A DNA stretch of 64,000 nt from Pseudomonas chlororaphis subsp. chlororaphis (lineage in GTDB: Bacteria > Pseudomonadota > Gammaproteobacteria > Pseudomonadales > Pseudomonadaceae), in assembly GCF_003945765.1 (NCBI RefSeq), contig NZ_CP027712.1, positions 930,001 through 994,000 of the forward strand. The letters are read 5' to 3'. A model generated the notes under the pieces. The model saw nothing but the letters and a program-made list of their open reading frames with translations. It was not told where the DNA came from and made no database searches. Of the stretch, positions 28,911-38,698 are shown in pieces (position 1 is the stretch's first letter; every line of letters begins with the position of its first letter). A program made the translations under genes and the position numbers.

Positions 28911-29167
28911 GGCTCGGGGAGTGGAATGTAACAACGTATTTTTCGTGAAAGTGCCTTGAGCGAACGGACAGGTTTTTTGTCGGTGCGCTGTAAGGATTCG
29001 TATGCATCCGCAGACAAAGGCCCTATATTCGCAGCCTGTCTGAATGGTTTTCAGATGATCCCGAATGGTTCACGGCCAGATAAATCGGCTTTCACAGCGC
29101 TTTTTTGCGGCAAAGAGATCCCAACGATCCAGATCCATCTTCCATTCCCATGATCAGAGAGAACGAG

Positions 29168-29464
29168 ATGATTCCTAAAGAAGCCAGAATTGACGTAGCC
29201 CTTGAAAAGTACCTGGCTGCCACGCCTTCCCTGCAGGAAGAAATCAGCGCCCTGAGCCCGCAGGAGCAGAAGCAGCAGGCCCAGTGGGCGTTCGAGGACG
29301 AAGCGGAGTCGCGCGGCATCGAGCCGTGGGAGCTTGTGCTGGAGTTGGTGGCCGAGTCGCCCGAGGAACTCAAGGCCATGCGCCTGGAGGTCCATCAGGA
29401 GGTGGCCGAGGCCCTGGGCATGGACCTTCAGGACTACCTGGAACTCAACGAAATCGACGACTGA
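29168..29464 (+). CDS. Small acidic protein, unknown function
   Basis: A 98-residue, Glu-rich, mostly helical protein (MIPKEARIDVALEKYLAATPSLQEEISALSPQEQ...LGMDLQDYLELNEIDD) with no signal peptide or membrane segment. ATG 29168 follows AGAGAG with good spacing. In-frame starts at 29150 and 29105 are possible. The codon pattern and the strong terminator right after the stop support a real gene. I do not recognise a domain. Confidence 0.65.
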   Translation: MIPKEARIDVALEKYLAATPSLQEEISALSPQEQKQQAQWAFEDEAESRGIEPWELVLELVAESPEELKAMRLEVHQEVAEALGMDLQDYLELNEIDD

Positions 29465-29466
29465 TG

Positions 29467-29500
29467 CAAAAACGCCAGCCTTTCAGGGGCTGGCGTTTTT
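29467..29500 (+). terminator. Terminator after the small acidic protein gene
   Basis: AAAAACGCCAGCC pairs with GGCTGGCGTTTTT around TTTCAGG-type loop sequence, 3 bp past the stop codon. The flanking A and T runs make it bidirectional, so it may also end the convergent nadC transcript. Confidence 0.9.
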
Positions 29501-29530
29501 CTTTGGGGTACTGCGCAAGGCTTTTGAAAA

Positions 29531-30379
29531 TCAGAGGCTCAAGCGCATCGACAGGTCGACCGCCTTCACATCCTTGGTCATCGCCCCGATCGAAATGTAA
29601 TCGACGCCGGTCTCGGCGATCGGGCGCAAGGTGCTTTCATTGATCCCGCCGCTGGCTTCCAGCTTGGCCTTGCCGGCATTCAGGCGAACCGCTTCACGCA
29701 TGTCGTCCAGGCTCAGCTCGTCGAGCATGATGATGTCCGCGCCCGCCGCCAGGGCTTCCTTGAGTTCTGCCAGGCTTTCCACTTCGACTTCCACCGGCTT
29801 GCCCGGGGCGATCCTGTGGGCGGCGCTGATCGCCTGGGCGATACCGCCGCACGCGGCAATATGGTTTTCCTTGATCAGGAAGGCGTCGTACAGGCCGATG
29901 CGGTGGTTGTGGCAGCCACCGCAGGTCACCGCGTACTTCTGCGCCAGGCGCAGCCCCGGCAGGGTCTTGCGGGTATCCAGCAACTTGACCTGGGTATCGG
30001 CGACGAAGTCGGCGTAATACTGTGCGCGGGTGGCCACGCCGGACAGCAGCTGCAGGAAGTTCAGGGCGCAGCGTTCGCCGCTGAGCAGCGAACGGGCCGG
30101 ACCTTCGAGGTGGAACAGGGCCTGGTTGGGGCTGACGCGCTCGCCGTCACGCACCTGCCAATGCACGGCGACCCGCGGATCGAGCTGGCGGAACACCGCG
30201 TCGACCCAGGCCGTGCCACTGACGATCGCCGCTTCGCGGGTAATGATGGTGGCTTTGGCCAGGCGTTCGGCCGGGATCAGTTGCGCGGTGATATCGCCGC
30301 TGCCGATGTCTTCCAGCAACGCACGGCGCACGTTGGCTTCGATTTCGGCGGTCAGGTCGGCGAGGCGTAGATTCGGCAT
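29531..30379 (-). CDS. nadC: Nicotinate-nucleotide pyrophosphorylase (carboxylating)
   Basis: NadC (quinolinate phosphoribosyltransferase) converts quinolinate and PRPP to nicotinate mononucleotide in NAD synthesis. The 282-residue protein starts [32 protein letters not shown]. It has the motifs [12 protein letters not shown] (about 150-161), [20 protein letters not shown] (about 172-191) and [10 protein letters not shown]. The frame is open to 30436, but the ATG at 30379 matches the family length. In P. aeruginosa it likewise neighbours the DUF1631 gene. Confidence 0.96.
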   Translation of the reverse strand: MPNLRLADLTAEIEANVRRALLEDIGSGDITAQLIPAERLAKATIITREAAIVSGTAWVDAVFRQLDPRVAVHWQVRDGERVSPNQALFHLEGPARSLLSGERCALNFLQLLSGVATRAQYYADFVADTQVKLLDTRKTLPGLRLAQKYAVTCGGCHNHRIGLYDAFLIKENHIAACGGIAQAISAAHRIAPGKPVEVEVESLAELKEALAAGADIIMLDELSLDDMREAVRLNAGKAKLEASGGINESTLRPIAETGVDYISIGAMTKDVKAVDLSMRLSL

Positions 30380-30595
30380 AGCGGGCTCCACAAACAAAGT
30401 GGCCCGATTATAGGGCCATGGCGCAAGCGAACCCAAGGCGAGCGCCTTCCCGTGGCTGCATTTGGTCGCCTGGCATGAGCCGTTTGCGAGAAAGGGCGGT
30501 CGCTATAGGAGCGCTATTTCAAAGCCCGCGCAGAGTCTGCTGGCACAAGAAGGGGCTTTTGCCAGATAATCCGACTTCTAATTGACGTCATAGCT

Positions 30596-30624
30596 TTGAC
30601 GTTTGCCTGGCTCCCCACTATTTG
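30596..30624 (+). promoter_or_regulatory. Possible sigma-70 promoter for the DUF1631-ampDE unit
   Basis: TTGACG (30596-30601) and TATTTG (30619-30624) are 17 bp apart in the 341-bp gap between nadC and the DUF1631 gene. The -35 is good and the -10 weak. I see no gene in this gap. Confidence 0.4.
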
Positions 30625-30720
30625 AAATGCAGCGGTGCGTATCGATGCCCGCTGGGACTCGACTGTGAGCGTCGACCGACCTTTTATTGCGCGGCAGAGA
30701 AAACCTTTCAGGAGGCTTGG

Positions 30721-32925
30721 ATGCACAACGACGGGAATGTAGTGCCTTTGCACAAGGTGGCTACGGATCAGGCGAACGCTTCGCCGCTCGCCCGCCTGCC
30801 TGTGATTCTGCTTCAGGTCCGTGACAAGGCCGCCCAGCAACTGCGCCATGGCCTGCAGGAACTGTTCGATAACGCCGACGACACCTTGTTCGAGATGGCC
30901 GACCGGGCCCAGAACAATGTCGACCAGAACACCTTTTTCGAAGCCATGCGCGACCTGCGCCTGAAACGCAAAAGCATCGAGCGCGGCTTCCTGGAAAAAC
31001 TCTTTGAGGCCTTTGTCGGCCTGGTCCAGTACGACCCTGCGCCGGCGATCGCCCAGGCCGTCGCCTACGTCCCACCCGCTGACACCTGCCAGGATGACCT
31101 GGAGCGCACCGTGGCCCTCGAGGCGATGGTCGCCAAGGCCGGCAATCGTGACGGCTTTGCCCTTGGCCAGCTCACCGCGCGCCTGAACGCGCTGCTGGGC
31201 AAGCGCCTGGATGACCGCAGCAACCCCTTGGGCCCGGCCATGCTCTGCGAGTATTTCCTCGAGTCTGGGCGCAGCCTGGGGGTGGAGATCAAGGTCAAGC
31301 TGATCATTCTCAAGCTGTTCGAACGTTATGTGCTCAGCGAAGCCGACCAGCTGTACGCCGAAGCCAATCAACTGTTGGCCGCCACGGGCGTGTTGCCGGA
31401 GCTCAAGCCCGCGCCGGCGCGCCGGTCTATCGATCAGGCGGCCGCAAGTATCCAGGCCACGCCGGAGCCCGGCGAGGCGCAGATGGACGAAAGCGTTCAG
31501 CAAGTGTTCGCCGCCTTGCAGGAGCTGCTGTTGCATGTCCGCGGCAGCGTGGTGCCGACCCTTGAGGCGAGCGCCGAAACCCAGCCCATTTCCACCCGTG
31601 ACCTGCTGCGCCTGCTGTCTCACCTGCAGCACTACGTGCCGGCGGGCACCCAGGACGATTTCGACCTGCGCAACCACTTGGAACAGCTGCTGACCCGGGT
31701 CAGCGTGAAAAGCGGCAAGTCGCGGGTGGTCGGGGTGGCCGACGAGGACGTGATCAACCTGGTGGCCATGCTCTTCGAATTCATCCTGGCCGATCGCAAC
31801 CTGCCGGAATCCTTGAAGACCCTGATCGGCCGCTTGCAGATCCCCATGCTCAAGGTCGCGGTGCTGGACAAGAGTTTCTTCAGCCGCAGCAGCCATCCGG
31901 CCCGCCGCCTGCTCAATGAAATTGCCGCCGCGGCCATGGGCTGGGGCAGCTGCGACGATTATCAGCGCGACAGCCTGTACCTGCGTATCGAGCAGGTGGT
32001 GCAGCGGTTGTTGAGTGACTTCGTCGACGACCCGGCGATCTTTTCCGAGCTGCTCGCCGAGTTTCTCGCCTTCACCAGTGACGAGCGGCGCCGCAGCGAG
32101 CTGCTGGAGCAGCGCACCCGTGACGCCGAAGAGGGCCGGGCCAAGGCTGAACTGGCGCGCCGTCGCGTCGAGCGGGTGTTAAACGAGGGATTGCTGGGCA
32201 AGGTCCTGCCGCTGACGGTCGTCGAGTTCGTGCAACAGGCCTGGAGCAAGGTCTTGCTGTTGACCTGTCTCAAGCATGGCGAGCAGTCCAGCGAATGGCG
32301 CCAGGGGCTGCAGACCATGGAGCAACTGATCTGGAGCGTGCAGCGTCACACCGATCCGGATGCCGCCATGCAACTGCTGGCGCTGGTGCCCGACCTGCTC
32401 AAGGCGCTGCGCGACGGCTTGAACAGCGCGGCGTTCGATCCGTTCGCCACCAGCGAGTTCTTCAGCCAGTTGGAAGCCTTGCACCTGCAGGCGTTCGAGC
32501 ACTTTGCTCAGGACGCCGGGCCGCATCGGCCGGGCGTGGCGGACGAGCAGCCGGCGATGGTCGCGGTCGAGGAGCACATCATCCTGCCCTGTGCCGAAGA
32601 GGGCCCGCTGGAGGCCGCGCCCCTGGCGCTGGCGGCCAACGATCCCGGGTTGCTGCGGGTCGAACAGCTGCGGCTGGGGGCCTGGGTCGAATTCCTCGAG
32701 GACGAGGACAACAGCGTGCGCTGCAAGCTGGCGGCCATCGTTCAACCCGGCGACAAGTACATCTTCGTCAACCGCACCGGCATGAAGGTCCTGGAGCGCA
32801 CCCGGGTCGGCCTGGCCCTGGAGTTTCAGCGCGGGGCCGTGCGTGAGCTGGACGACACCTTGCTGTTCGACCGGGCGCTGGAATCGGTGATCGGCAGTTT
32901 GCAGCGACTCAATCGCGGCAAGTGA
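30721..32925 (+). CDS. DUF1631 family protein
   Basis: A 734-residue soluble, largely helical protein of the DUF1631 family, sometimes mislabelled thymidine phosphorylase. I choose ATG 30721 because a perfect AGGAGG lies 4 nt upstream. The frame is open to 30622 with a Cys-rich stretch lacking a Shine-Dalgarno. Residues about 445-485 are highly charged (ERRRSELLEQRTRDAEEGRAKAELARRRVERV). The last 80 residues (LGAWVEFLEDEDNSVRCKLAAIVQPGDKYIFVNRTGMKV) read as a small beta-barrel that resembles PilZ-type domains, but the canonical RxxxR and D/NxSxxG motifs are not evident. ampD follows after 62 bp. Confidence 0.85.
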   Translation: MHNDGNVVPLHKVATDQANASPLARLPVILLQVRDKAAQQLRHGLQELFDNADDTLFEMADRAQNNVDQNTFFEAMRDLRLKRKSIERGFLEKLFEAFVGLVQYDPAPAIAQAVAYVPPADTCQDDLERTVALEAMVAKAGNRDGFALGQLTARLNALLGKRLDDRSNPLGPAMLCEYFLESGRSLGVEIKVKLIILKLFERYVLSEADQLYAEANQLLAATGVLPELKPAPARRSIDQAAASIQATPEPGEAQMDESVQQVFAALQELLLHVRGSVVPTLEASAETQPISTRDLLRLLSHLQHYVPAGTQDDFDLRNHLEQLLTRVSVKSGKSRVVGVADEDVINLVAMLFEFILADRNLPESLKTLIGRLQIPMLKVAVLDKSFFSRSSHPARRLLNEIAAAAMGWGSCDDYQRDSLYLRIEQVVQRLLSDFVDDPAIFSELLAEFLAFTSDERRRSELLEQRTRDAEEGRAKAELARRRVERVLNEGLLGKVLPLTVVEFVQQAWSKVLLLTCLKHGEQSSEWRQGLQTMEQLIWSVQRHTDPDAAMQLLALVPDLLKALRDGLNSAAFDPFATSEFFSQLEALHLQAFEHFAQDAGPHRPGVADEQPAMVAVEEHIILPCAEEGPLEAAPLALAANDPGLLRVEQLRLGAWVEFLEDEDNSVRCKLAAIVQPGDKYIFVNRTGMKVLERTRVGLALEFQRGAVRELDDTLLFDRALESVIGSLQRLNRGK

Positions 32926-32987
32926 TCGCAACCTGGGCGTGGAACGCGGCATACTGAGCCGTCACAGGCTTTGTTGAAGGAATCGGT

Positions 32988-33548
32988 ATGCAGTTGGACC
33001 CCGCAAGCGGCTGGTGTCACGGCGTTCGCCATTGCCCGTCACCCAATTTCAACGCACGCCCCGCGGATGAAATTTCCCTGCTGGTGATCCACAACATCAG
33101 CCTGCCGCCGGCGCAATTCGCGACGGGCAAAGTGCAGGAATTCTTCCAGAACCGTCTCGATGTCACAGAGCACCCCTATTTTGCCGGGATCGCCGACTTG
33201 CGCGTGTCAGCACATTTCCTGATCGAACGTGACGGAACCGTGACTCAGTTTGTCTCCTGTCTGGACCGCGCCTGGCACGCGGGTGTGTCGTGGTTCGACG
33301 GGCGCGAAAGCTGCAATGATTTTTCCCTGGGGATCGAACTGGAAGGCACCGACGAGCTGCCATTCACCGATGCCCAGTACGACGCGCTGGTTGCCTTGAC
33401 CCGGCAGTTGCAGCAGGCCTTCAAGGCCATCACCCCACAGAGGATTTGTGGGCACAGCGATATCGCTCCGGGGCGCAAGACCGATCCGGGGCCCGGATTC
33501 GACTGGGTACGCTATCGCGCGGCCCTGAACGAAGGGGAAGGACAATGA
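32988..33548 (+). CDS. ampD: AmpD, 1,6-anhydro-N-acetylmuramyl-L-alanine amidase
   Basis: AmpD cleaves the stem peptide from anhydro-muropeptides in the cytosol during cell-wall recycling. Its loss derepresses AmpC beta-lactamase in pseudomonads. The 186-residue protein has the expected zinc ligands His35 (VIHNIS), His156 (CGHSDIAPGRKTDPG) and Asp166, with Lys164 and Glu117/Glu119 as candidate catalytic residues. There is no signal peptide, as expected for the cytosolic enzyme. The stop overlaps the ampE start by 4 bp. Confidence 0.96.
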   Translation: MQLDPASGWCHGVRHCPSPNFNARPADEISLLVIHNISLPPAQFATGKVQEFFQNRLDVTEHPYFAGIADLRVSAHFLIERDGTVTQFVSCLDRAWHAGVSWFDGRESCNDFSLGIELEGTDELPFTDAQYDALVALTRQLQQAFKAITPQRICGHSDIAPGRKTDPGPGFDWVRYRAALNEGEGQ

Positions 33549-34381
33549 GTTTTCTGGTGTTGTTGCTGGCGGTCTGGATCGAGAAGTTCTCGGCCTTGCG
33601 CCAGCGCGTTCAGCATGACGAGCCGTGGCTGCGCCAACTGCTTGGGCAGGAAGCCAGCCCGCGTCTGGCCAAGCGTCCCTGGTGGGTGCTGGCGCTGCTG
33701 GTGCTGCTGCCGGCAGTGCTGCTGGGGTTGCTGTTGCTGGTACTGGAGCCGCTGGCCTACGGCCTGCTGGCGTTGCCGGTGCATCTGCTGGTGGTGATCT
33801 ACAGCCTGGGGCGGGGCGACCTGCTGGGCGAACTCGGACCGTTCCGCGATGCCTGGCGCCGCGAGGACCTGCAAGCCGCGGCGCATGTCGCCAAGCGCGA
33901 CCTGGATATCTGCGCCGACAGTGGCGAGCAGTTGCTCGAGCGGGTTCAGGGGCACCTGCTGTGGCAGGCCTACCAGAGCTTTTTCGCGGTGATCTTCTGG
34001 TACTTCCTGCTGGGCCCGGTGGCCGCATTGAGCTATCGCCTGCTGGCGCTGGCCGCCGAGCACAGCAAGAACCCGGCGGTCGCCGAGCGCGCCGGGCAGT
34101 TGCGGCATGCCTTCGACTGGTTGCCGGTACGCCTGCTGGCGGCCAGCTTTGCCCTGGTGGGCAACTTCGTCGCGGTCAGCCGCGTGATGCTCCACGAACT
34201 GCTGAACTGGAACATCAGCGCCGCGCAGCTGGTGGAAAAGGTCGGCCTGGTCGCCGCGGAAATCCCTGCGCCGATCACCGGGCCGGACGGCATTCTCAGC
34301 CTGGACCGGATCTGGGAACTGTTGCTGCGGGCCGCGGTGCTCTGGTACGCCGGTTTCGCCCTGTGGACCGTGCTGCCCTGA
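33545..34381 (+). CDS. ampE: AmpE, inner-membrane regulatory/signalling protein
   Basis: AmpE is the membrane partner encoded with AmpD and implicated in beta-lactamase signalling, with biochemical role unclear. The 278-residue protein starts MSFLVLLLAVWIEKFSALR. It has hydrophobic segments at about 40-62, 65-85, 145-165 and 190-215, plus one near the C-terminus (LLLRAAVLWYAGFALWTVLP). ATG 33545 overlaps the ampD stop as ATGA. An in-frame upstream extension within ampD is rejected. Confidence 0.94.
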   Translation: MSFLVLLLAVWIEKFSALRQRVQHDEPWLRQLLGQEASPRLAKRPWWVLALLVLLPAVLLGLLLLVLEPLAYGLLALPVHLLVVIYSLGRGDLLGELGPFRDAWRREDLQAAAHVAKRDLDICADSGEQLLERVQGHLLWQAYQSFFAVIFWYFLLGPVAALSYRLLALAAEHSKNPAVAERAGQLRHAFDWLPVRLLAASFALVGNFVAVSRVMLHELLNWNISAAQLVEKVGLVAAEIPAPITGPDGILSLDRIWELLLRAAVLWYAGFALWTVLP

Positions 34382-34583
34382 CGACGAGCAGCGAGTGAGC
34401 GCTGGCGAGCCCCGGTCTCGCCAGCGCAACTGAAGCCTTCCATCCGTCCGCCGTCCCCGCGGTTAACCTTAAGTTACAAACCCTTTTGCCGATTTGAGCT
34501 ATACAGAAGCAGCGCCAAATAGTGGCTATCTGCCGTCTTCGCGTACCTGCCAATAAAAATAAAAGCAAAAAGGGAGACTTCTT

Positions 34584-36614
34584 GTGAAGAGCTTGCTCTA
34601 TCCCGCCATTGCCCTGATGAACCGCCTGAGCTTCGGCATGAAGTTCAGCTTGATCAGCGTGCTGTTTTTTCTGCCGATGCTGGTCACCAACTTTTATCTG
34701 GTGCGCGATTCCTACCGTGAATTCCAGGGCACCCAGGTCGAGCTGCAAAGCCTGGACCTGCTGGGCAGCAGCCTGACCTTGCGCCGCGACCTGGAAACCC
34801 TGAACAACCTGGTGCAGATCAACGCGACCCTGGGGCAGTCCGGCAAGGCCGGGGATATCGAGAGCAAGATAGGCACCCTGGAAAAGTCCGTGCTTGAGCG
34901 CTTGCAGGGCTTGGCTGCGGTCACCGTGGACCCCGAGCAGATCGGCGTGTTCGACGGCAAGCGCGATGAAATGATCGCCGCCTTCAAGGCGCAACAGGCG
35001 GAAAGCTCGCTGCAAAGCAAAAGCGCGCTGATTGGCAAGCTCCTGGGCAATGCGCAGATTTTCAGCCAGATCATCGCCAGCCAGTCGGGCCTGAGCCGCG
35101 ACACCCAGAGCGATGTGCGGCAGCTGAGCGAACTGCTGACCAGCGTCACGCCCCAGGTGACCCAGGTCCTCGGCGAAGGGCGGGCGATGGGCGCGTATTC
35201 CCTGGGCCAGGGCTTTCTCAACTCATCCGCCAGCACCCGTTTCGACGAGTTGCTGGTGCAGATCGAAAAACTCCAGGCCGAATACGGCCTGAAACTGCAG
35301 GATGCGCTGGGATCGAGCAAGGCCGCCCAAGGCGCGCTGGACGCCCTGGCCAGCGCCAGTAAAGGCAGCCTCAAGCAAGCCAGCGAGCTGTTCGAAGAAC
35401 AGGTGGTGATGGCCGATACCCTGGATGCACCCTGGCAGGGTTTTTACGATCAGGTCAGCGGGCTGATGGCGCAGACCTACCAGCTCAACGAGGCGACCCT
35501 GAAGTTCCTCGGCGAGGAACTGCAACAACGGCTGGGGCAGAACCGCACGCACATGGTGCTGCTGGTGGTGGCGCTGGCGGCGGTGTTCCTGCTGATCTTC
35601 TATCTCTACGGCGCGTTCTATGTCTCGACCCGCACCACCCTCAAGCGCCTGGGCGCGATGATGGACAAGGTGGCGGCCGGCGACATGACCGTCACCTTCG
35701 ATGCCCAGAGCCGCGATGAACTGGGGGAACTGGGCACTGTGTTCAACGGCACCGTGGCGAAGATCCACGACCTGATCGAGTTGGTGGGCAAGACCGTCGG
35801 CGAAGTCGAGCACCAGGCCGGGCAGGTGGAAGCCGTGTCGGCCCAGAGCAACCAGGCGGTGGCCGGGCAGCGCAGCCAGATCGAGCAGGTGGCGACGGCG
35901 ATGAACCAGATGTCCGCCACGTCCCAGGAAGTCGCGCGCAGCGCCGCGGCCGCGGTCAGCAGCGCCCACAGCGTCAACGACGAGACCATCAGCGGGCGCG
36001 GGCTGGTGGAATCCCAGCAAGGCAGCATTGCCCAGTTGGCCAGCGAGATCGACCAGTCGGTGTTGGTGATCAATCAACTGGCCAGCGACAGCCAGGCCAT
36101 CAGCCGGGTGCTGGAGGTGATCAAGAGCATCGCCGAGCAGACCAACCTGCTGGCCCTCAACGCCGCCATCGAAGCGGCCCGCGCTGGCGAGCAGGGCCGC
36201 GGCTTTGCGGTGGTGGCCGACGAAGTGCGGACCCTGGCCAAGCGCACCCAGCAATCGACCGAGGAAATCGAGCAGATGATCGTCAAGCTCCACGGCGGCG
36301 TGGGGGCTGCGGTCAAGGCCATGGGCATCAGCCACCAGATGGCCAATGGCACGGTCGGGCAGTCGGAAAAGGTCCAGCAGGCGCTGGAGAACATCCTCGG
36401 GGCAGTGGGCATGATCGTCGACCAGAACCAGCAGATCGCCGCGGCGGTGGAGCAGCAGACCGCGGTGGCCCACGACATCGATCAGAACATCGTCGAGATC
36501 AACCGCGCCGGCGAGCGCACCGCCGAAGGTGCGTACCAGACTGAAAACGCCAGCCGCCAGCTGTCCGCGCAGGTGGTGCAGTTGAAGCAGTTGATCAGCG
36601 CGTTCCGGGTCTGA
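34584..36614 (+). CDS. Methyl-accepting chemotaxis protein
   Basis: A 676-residue transmembrane chemoreceptor. The first membrane helix (about 17-36) is followed by a helical periplasmic ligand-binding domain (about 40-325), a second helix ([22 protein letters not shown], about 326-347), a HAMP domain (about 350-400), and the cytoplasmic signalling domain. The highly conserved hairpin tip [34 protein letters not shown] is near 515-550. It starts at GTG after GGGAG. The signal it senses cannot be told. A receptor gene in the same position, after ampE and before speC, exists in P. aeruginosa. Confidence 0.93.
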   Translation: MKSLLYPAIALMNRLSFGMKFSLISVLFFLPMLVTNFYLVRDSYREFQGTQVELQSLDLLGSSLTLRRDLETLNNLVQINATLGQSGKAGDIESKIGTLEKSVLERLQGLAAVTVDPEQIGVFDGKRDEMIAAFKAQQAESSLQSKSALIGKLLGNAQIFSQIIASQSGLSRDTQSDVRQLSELLTSVTPQVTQVLGEGRAMGAYSLGQGFLNSSASTRFDELLVQIEKLQAEYGLKLQDALGSSKAAQGALDALASASKGSLKQASELFEEQVVMADTLDAPWQGFYDQVSGLMAQTYQLNEATLKFLGEELQQRLGQNRTHMVLLVVALAAVFLLIFYLYGAFYVSTRTTLKRLGAMMDKVAAGDMTVTFDAQSRDELGELGTVFNGTVAKIHDLIELVGKTVGEVEHQAGQVEAVSAQSNQAVAGQRSQIEQVATAMNQMSATSQEVARSAAAAVSSAHSVNDETISGRGLVESQQGSIAQLASEIDQSVLVINQLASDSQAISRVLEVIKSIAEQTNLLALNAAIEAARAGEQGRGFAVVADEVRTLAKRTQQSTEEIEQMIVKLHGGVGAAVKAMGISHQMANGTVGQSEKVQQALENILGAVGMIVDQNQQIAAAVEQQTAVAHDIDQNIVEINRAGERTAEGAYQTENASRQLSAQVVQLKQLISAFRV

Positions 36615-36615
36615 T

Positions 36616-37404
36616 TCAGGCGCTGTGGGGCCAGCCGAACAGCGCGCAAGCGTTGGCGGTACTGGCCGCCGCCAGTTGTTCGGGGCTGATGGCCATGAGC
36701 TCGGCCAGGGCCGCGCAGATGTCGGGCAGGTGCTGCGGGCTGTTGCGCTGGCCGGGGTACATGGCCGGCGCCATGTCCGGCGAATCGGTTTCCAGCACCA
36801 CCGCGTCCAGCGGCAAGTCGGCGATGACCTTGCGCAGGCGCAGGGCCTGCGGCCAGGTTGCGGCGCCCCCCAGGCCCAGTTTGAACCCCAGCTTGAGGTA
36901 CTCGCGGGCTTCCTCGCGGCTGCCGGCGAAGGCGTGGATGATGCCGGCGCGCTTGAGCTTGAAGCGCTTGAGGGTGGCAATCACCGCGGCATGGCTGCGC
37001 CGTACGTGGAGCAGGGCCGGTAGCTGGAAGTCCGCAGCCAGCTGCAGTTGCGCTTCGAACAGCTGCTGCTGGCGCTGGCGATCCAGCTGCTCGAGAAAAT
37101 AATCCAGGCCGATCTCGCCCACCGCGCACAGCTGCGGATGGCCCGCCAGGCGGCTCAGCCAGTCGCCCAGCTCAACCAGGTCGGCCGGTTGGTGCTCGTC
37201 GAGATAAACCGGGTGCAGGCCGAAGGCGGCGTGCAGGTCGGCATCGCTCTGCACCAGCTCCCAGAGCCGCTGCCAATTGCGCTGATAAACCCCCAGCACC
37301 ACCATCCGCCGCACGCCGAGGGCGCGGCTGGCAGCCAGCAGCGCCTGACGATCCGCATCGAAATCCGGAAAATCCAGATGGGTGTGGCTGTCGATCAGTT
37401 CCAC
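36616..37404 (-). CDS. TatD-family metal-dependent hydrolase
   Basis: A 262-residue TIM-barrel hydrolase of the TatD/YjjV family, whose members are metal-dependent nucleases. Metal-binding motifs are IDSHTHLDF at the N-terminus, GEIGLDYF (about 95-102), LHVRRSH (about 131) and ETDSPDM (about 203-209). GTG 37404 is chosen because ACGAGG lies 7 nt upstream within the end of fruR. A TTG two codons earlier has no Shine-Dalgarno spacing. It lies 2 bp past fruR, so it is co-transcribed and probably co-regulated with fruR, an odd pairing. Confidence 0.9.
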   Translation of the reverse strand: MELIDSHTHLDFPDFDADRQALLAASRALGVRRMVVLGVYQRNWQRLWELVQSDADLHAAFGLHPVYLDEHQPADLVELGDWLSRLAGHPQLCAVGEIGLDYFLEQLDRQRQQQLFEAQLQLAADFQLPALLHVRRSHAAVIATLKRFKLKRAGIIHAFAGSREEAREYLKLGFKLGLGGAATWPQALRLRKVIADLPLDAVVLETDSPDMAPAMYPGQRNSPQHLPDICAALAELMAISPEQLAAASTANACALFGWPHSA

Positions 37405-37406
37405 GT

Positions 37407-38402
37407 TCAAGCCTCGTGAATGCGCTGCTTGAAGGTTCGGGCGATGGCGTTCACGCCGGGTTGGTAATGGGCTTCTTCAATGGCGGCCAGGGCCAGTTGC
37501 AGGGCCTTGTCGGCGATCAGCTGGTGCTGCTGGGCCATGGCATTGACCGGCAGCGGCAAAAAGTCCAGAAGCTGGGTATCGCCGAAGGTGCCCAGGCGCA
37601 GCGGCCGCGACTTGAGCGGAAAGTCATGCAGCGCGTCGAACACTCCTTGCAGCAACACATAGGAGGTGGTCACCAGGGCATCTGGCAGATGGCCCAGGCG
37701 CTCCAGCAGCGCCTCCATCAACTGGCGCCCGCAGTCGCGGCTGAAGGCTTCGCCCTGTTCGATCAGCACCTGGCCGTCGAAACCTTCCAGCGCCTGCTTG
37801 AAGCCGGCGGCGCGTTCGCGGCTGATGCCCAGCTCGGGGCGGGCGCCGATCAGGGCGATCTGCCGCGGCTGGGGCTGCAGCAGGCTGCGGGTCAATTGCA
37901 GGCTGGCTTGTTGATCGTCGCTGATCACCGAGCAGAAAAACTCCGGTTCCATCACCCGGTCGATGGCGATGATCGGCAGGCCCTGGGCCTGCAACAGGCG
38001 ATAAGTGTCATCCTCCGGCGGCAGGCAGCTGGCGACGAACAGCGCATCGCAGCGGCGCGCGCGGAACAGTTGCAGCAACTGCCGCTCGCTGTCCGGGGCA
38101 TCGTCGGAGCTGGCGATCAGCAGCTGGTAGCCACGGGCGCGGGCGCCTTGTTCGAGCAACTTGGCAATGCGCGCGTAACTGGGGTTTTCCAGGTCCGGCA
38201 GGATGAAACCCAGGGTCCGGGTCCGCCGACTGCGTAGCCCGGCGGCTTGAGGGTTGGGCGTGAAGCCATGTTCCTCGACCACCGCCCGGACCCGTTCGAC
38301 GGTCGCGTTGCTGATGCGTTGCTGTTCGGCCTTGCCGTTGATGACGTAGCTGGCGGTGGTGACGGACACACCGGCCAGTCTGGCGATATCGCTGAGTTTC
38401 AA
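37407..38402 (-). CDS. fruR: FruR/Cra, LacI-family regulator of fructose uptake
   Basis: A 331-residue LacI/GalR-type repressor. The N-terminal helix-turn-helix KLSDIARLAGVSVTTASYVINGKAEQQRIS is close to E. coli Cra. A hinge helix follows, then a periplasmic-binding-protein-like effector domain (about 60-331). In P. putida this protein binds fructose-1-phosphate and controls only the fru genes. The start is set at TTG 38402, which begins at the HTH and has AAGGAAA 7 nt upstream. A frame open to 38543 would add a disordered tail and is less likely. It is divergent from fruB with a Cra operator in between. Confidence 0.92.
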   Translation of the reverse strand: MKLSDIARLAGVSVTTASYVINGKAEQQRISNATVERVRAVVEEHGFTPNPQAAGLRSRRTRTLGFILPDLENPSYARIAKLLEQGARARGYQLLIASSDDAPDSERQLLQLFRARRCDALFVASCLPPEDDTYRLLQAQGLPIIAIDRVMEPEFFCSVISDDQQASLQLTRSLLQPQPRQIALIGARPELGISRERAAGFKQALEGFDGQVLIEQGEAFSRDCGRQLMEALLERLGHLPDALVTTSYVLLQGVFDALHDFPLKSRPLRLGTFGDTQLLDFLPLPVNAMAQQHQLIADKALQLALAAIEEAHYQPGVNAIARTFKQRIHEA

Positions 38403-38549
38403 CCCGGGTTTTCCTTGTTTTCTGGAGCTTGCCCCGACATTTTCGCCAATCCTAACCGATATGGGCAGGCGACCAATGTCGGAACGTGCAGCCGACAGGT
38501 AGGACTTCAAGGATGATTGATTATCGAGTAACGTGCCCGTCATTGTAGA

Positions 38550-38563
38550 TTAAACGTTTCAGC
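38550..38563. promoter_or_regulatory. Cra/FruR operator upstream of fruB
   Basis: The site reads TTAAACGTTTCAGC, or GCTGAAACGTTTAA on the other strand. It matches the Cra consensus TGAAACGTTTCA-type half sites and the operator reported upstream of fruB in P. putida. It sits about 135 bp upstream of fruB and 148 bp upstream of the fruR start. Confidence 0.85.
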
Positions 38564-38698
38564 ACGCGTATTTTCTAGGAATATGAGCAAACGGAAACAG
38601 GGCCTTGCCAAGCCGACGGTCCCGTTTGTGGCATTAACGCCGCCTGACTGATTCACTCAAAACAATACCTAGCGCCCCAGCGCTAAATAGGAGAAAGC

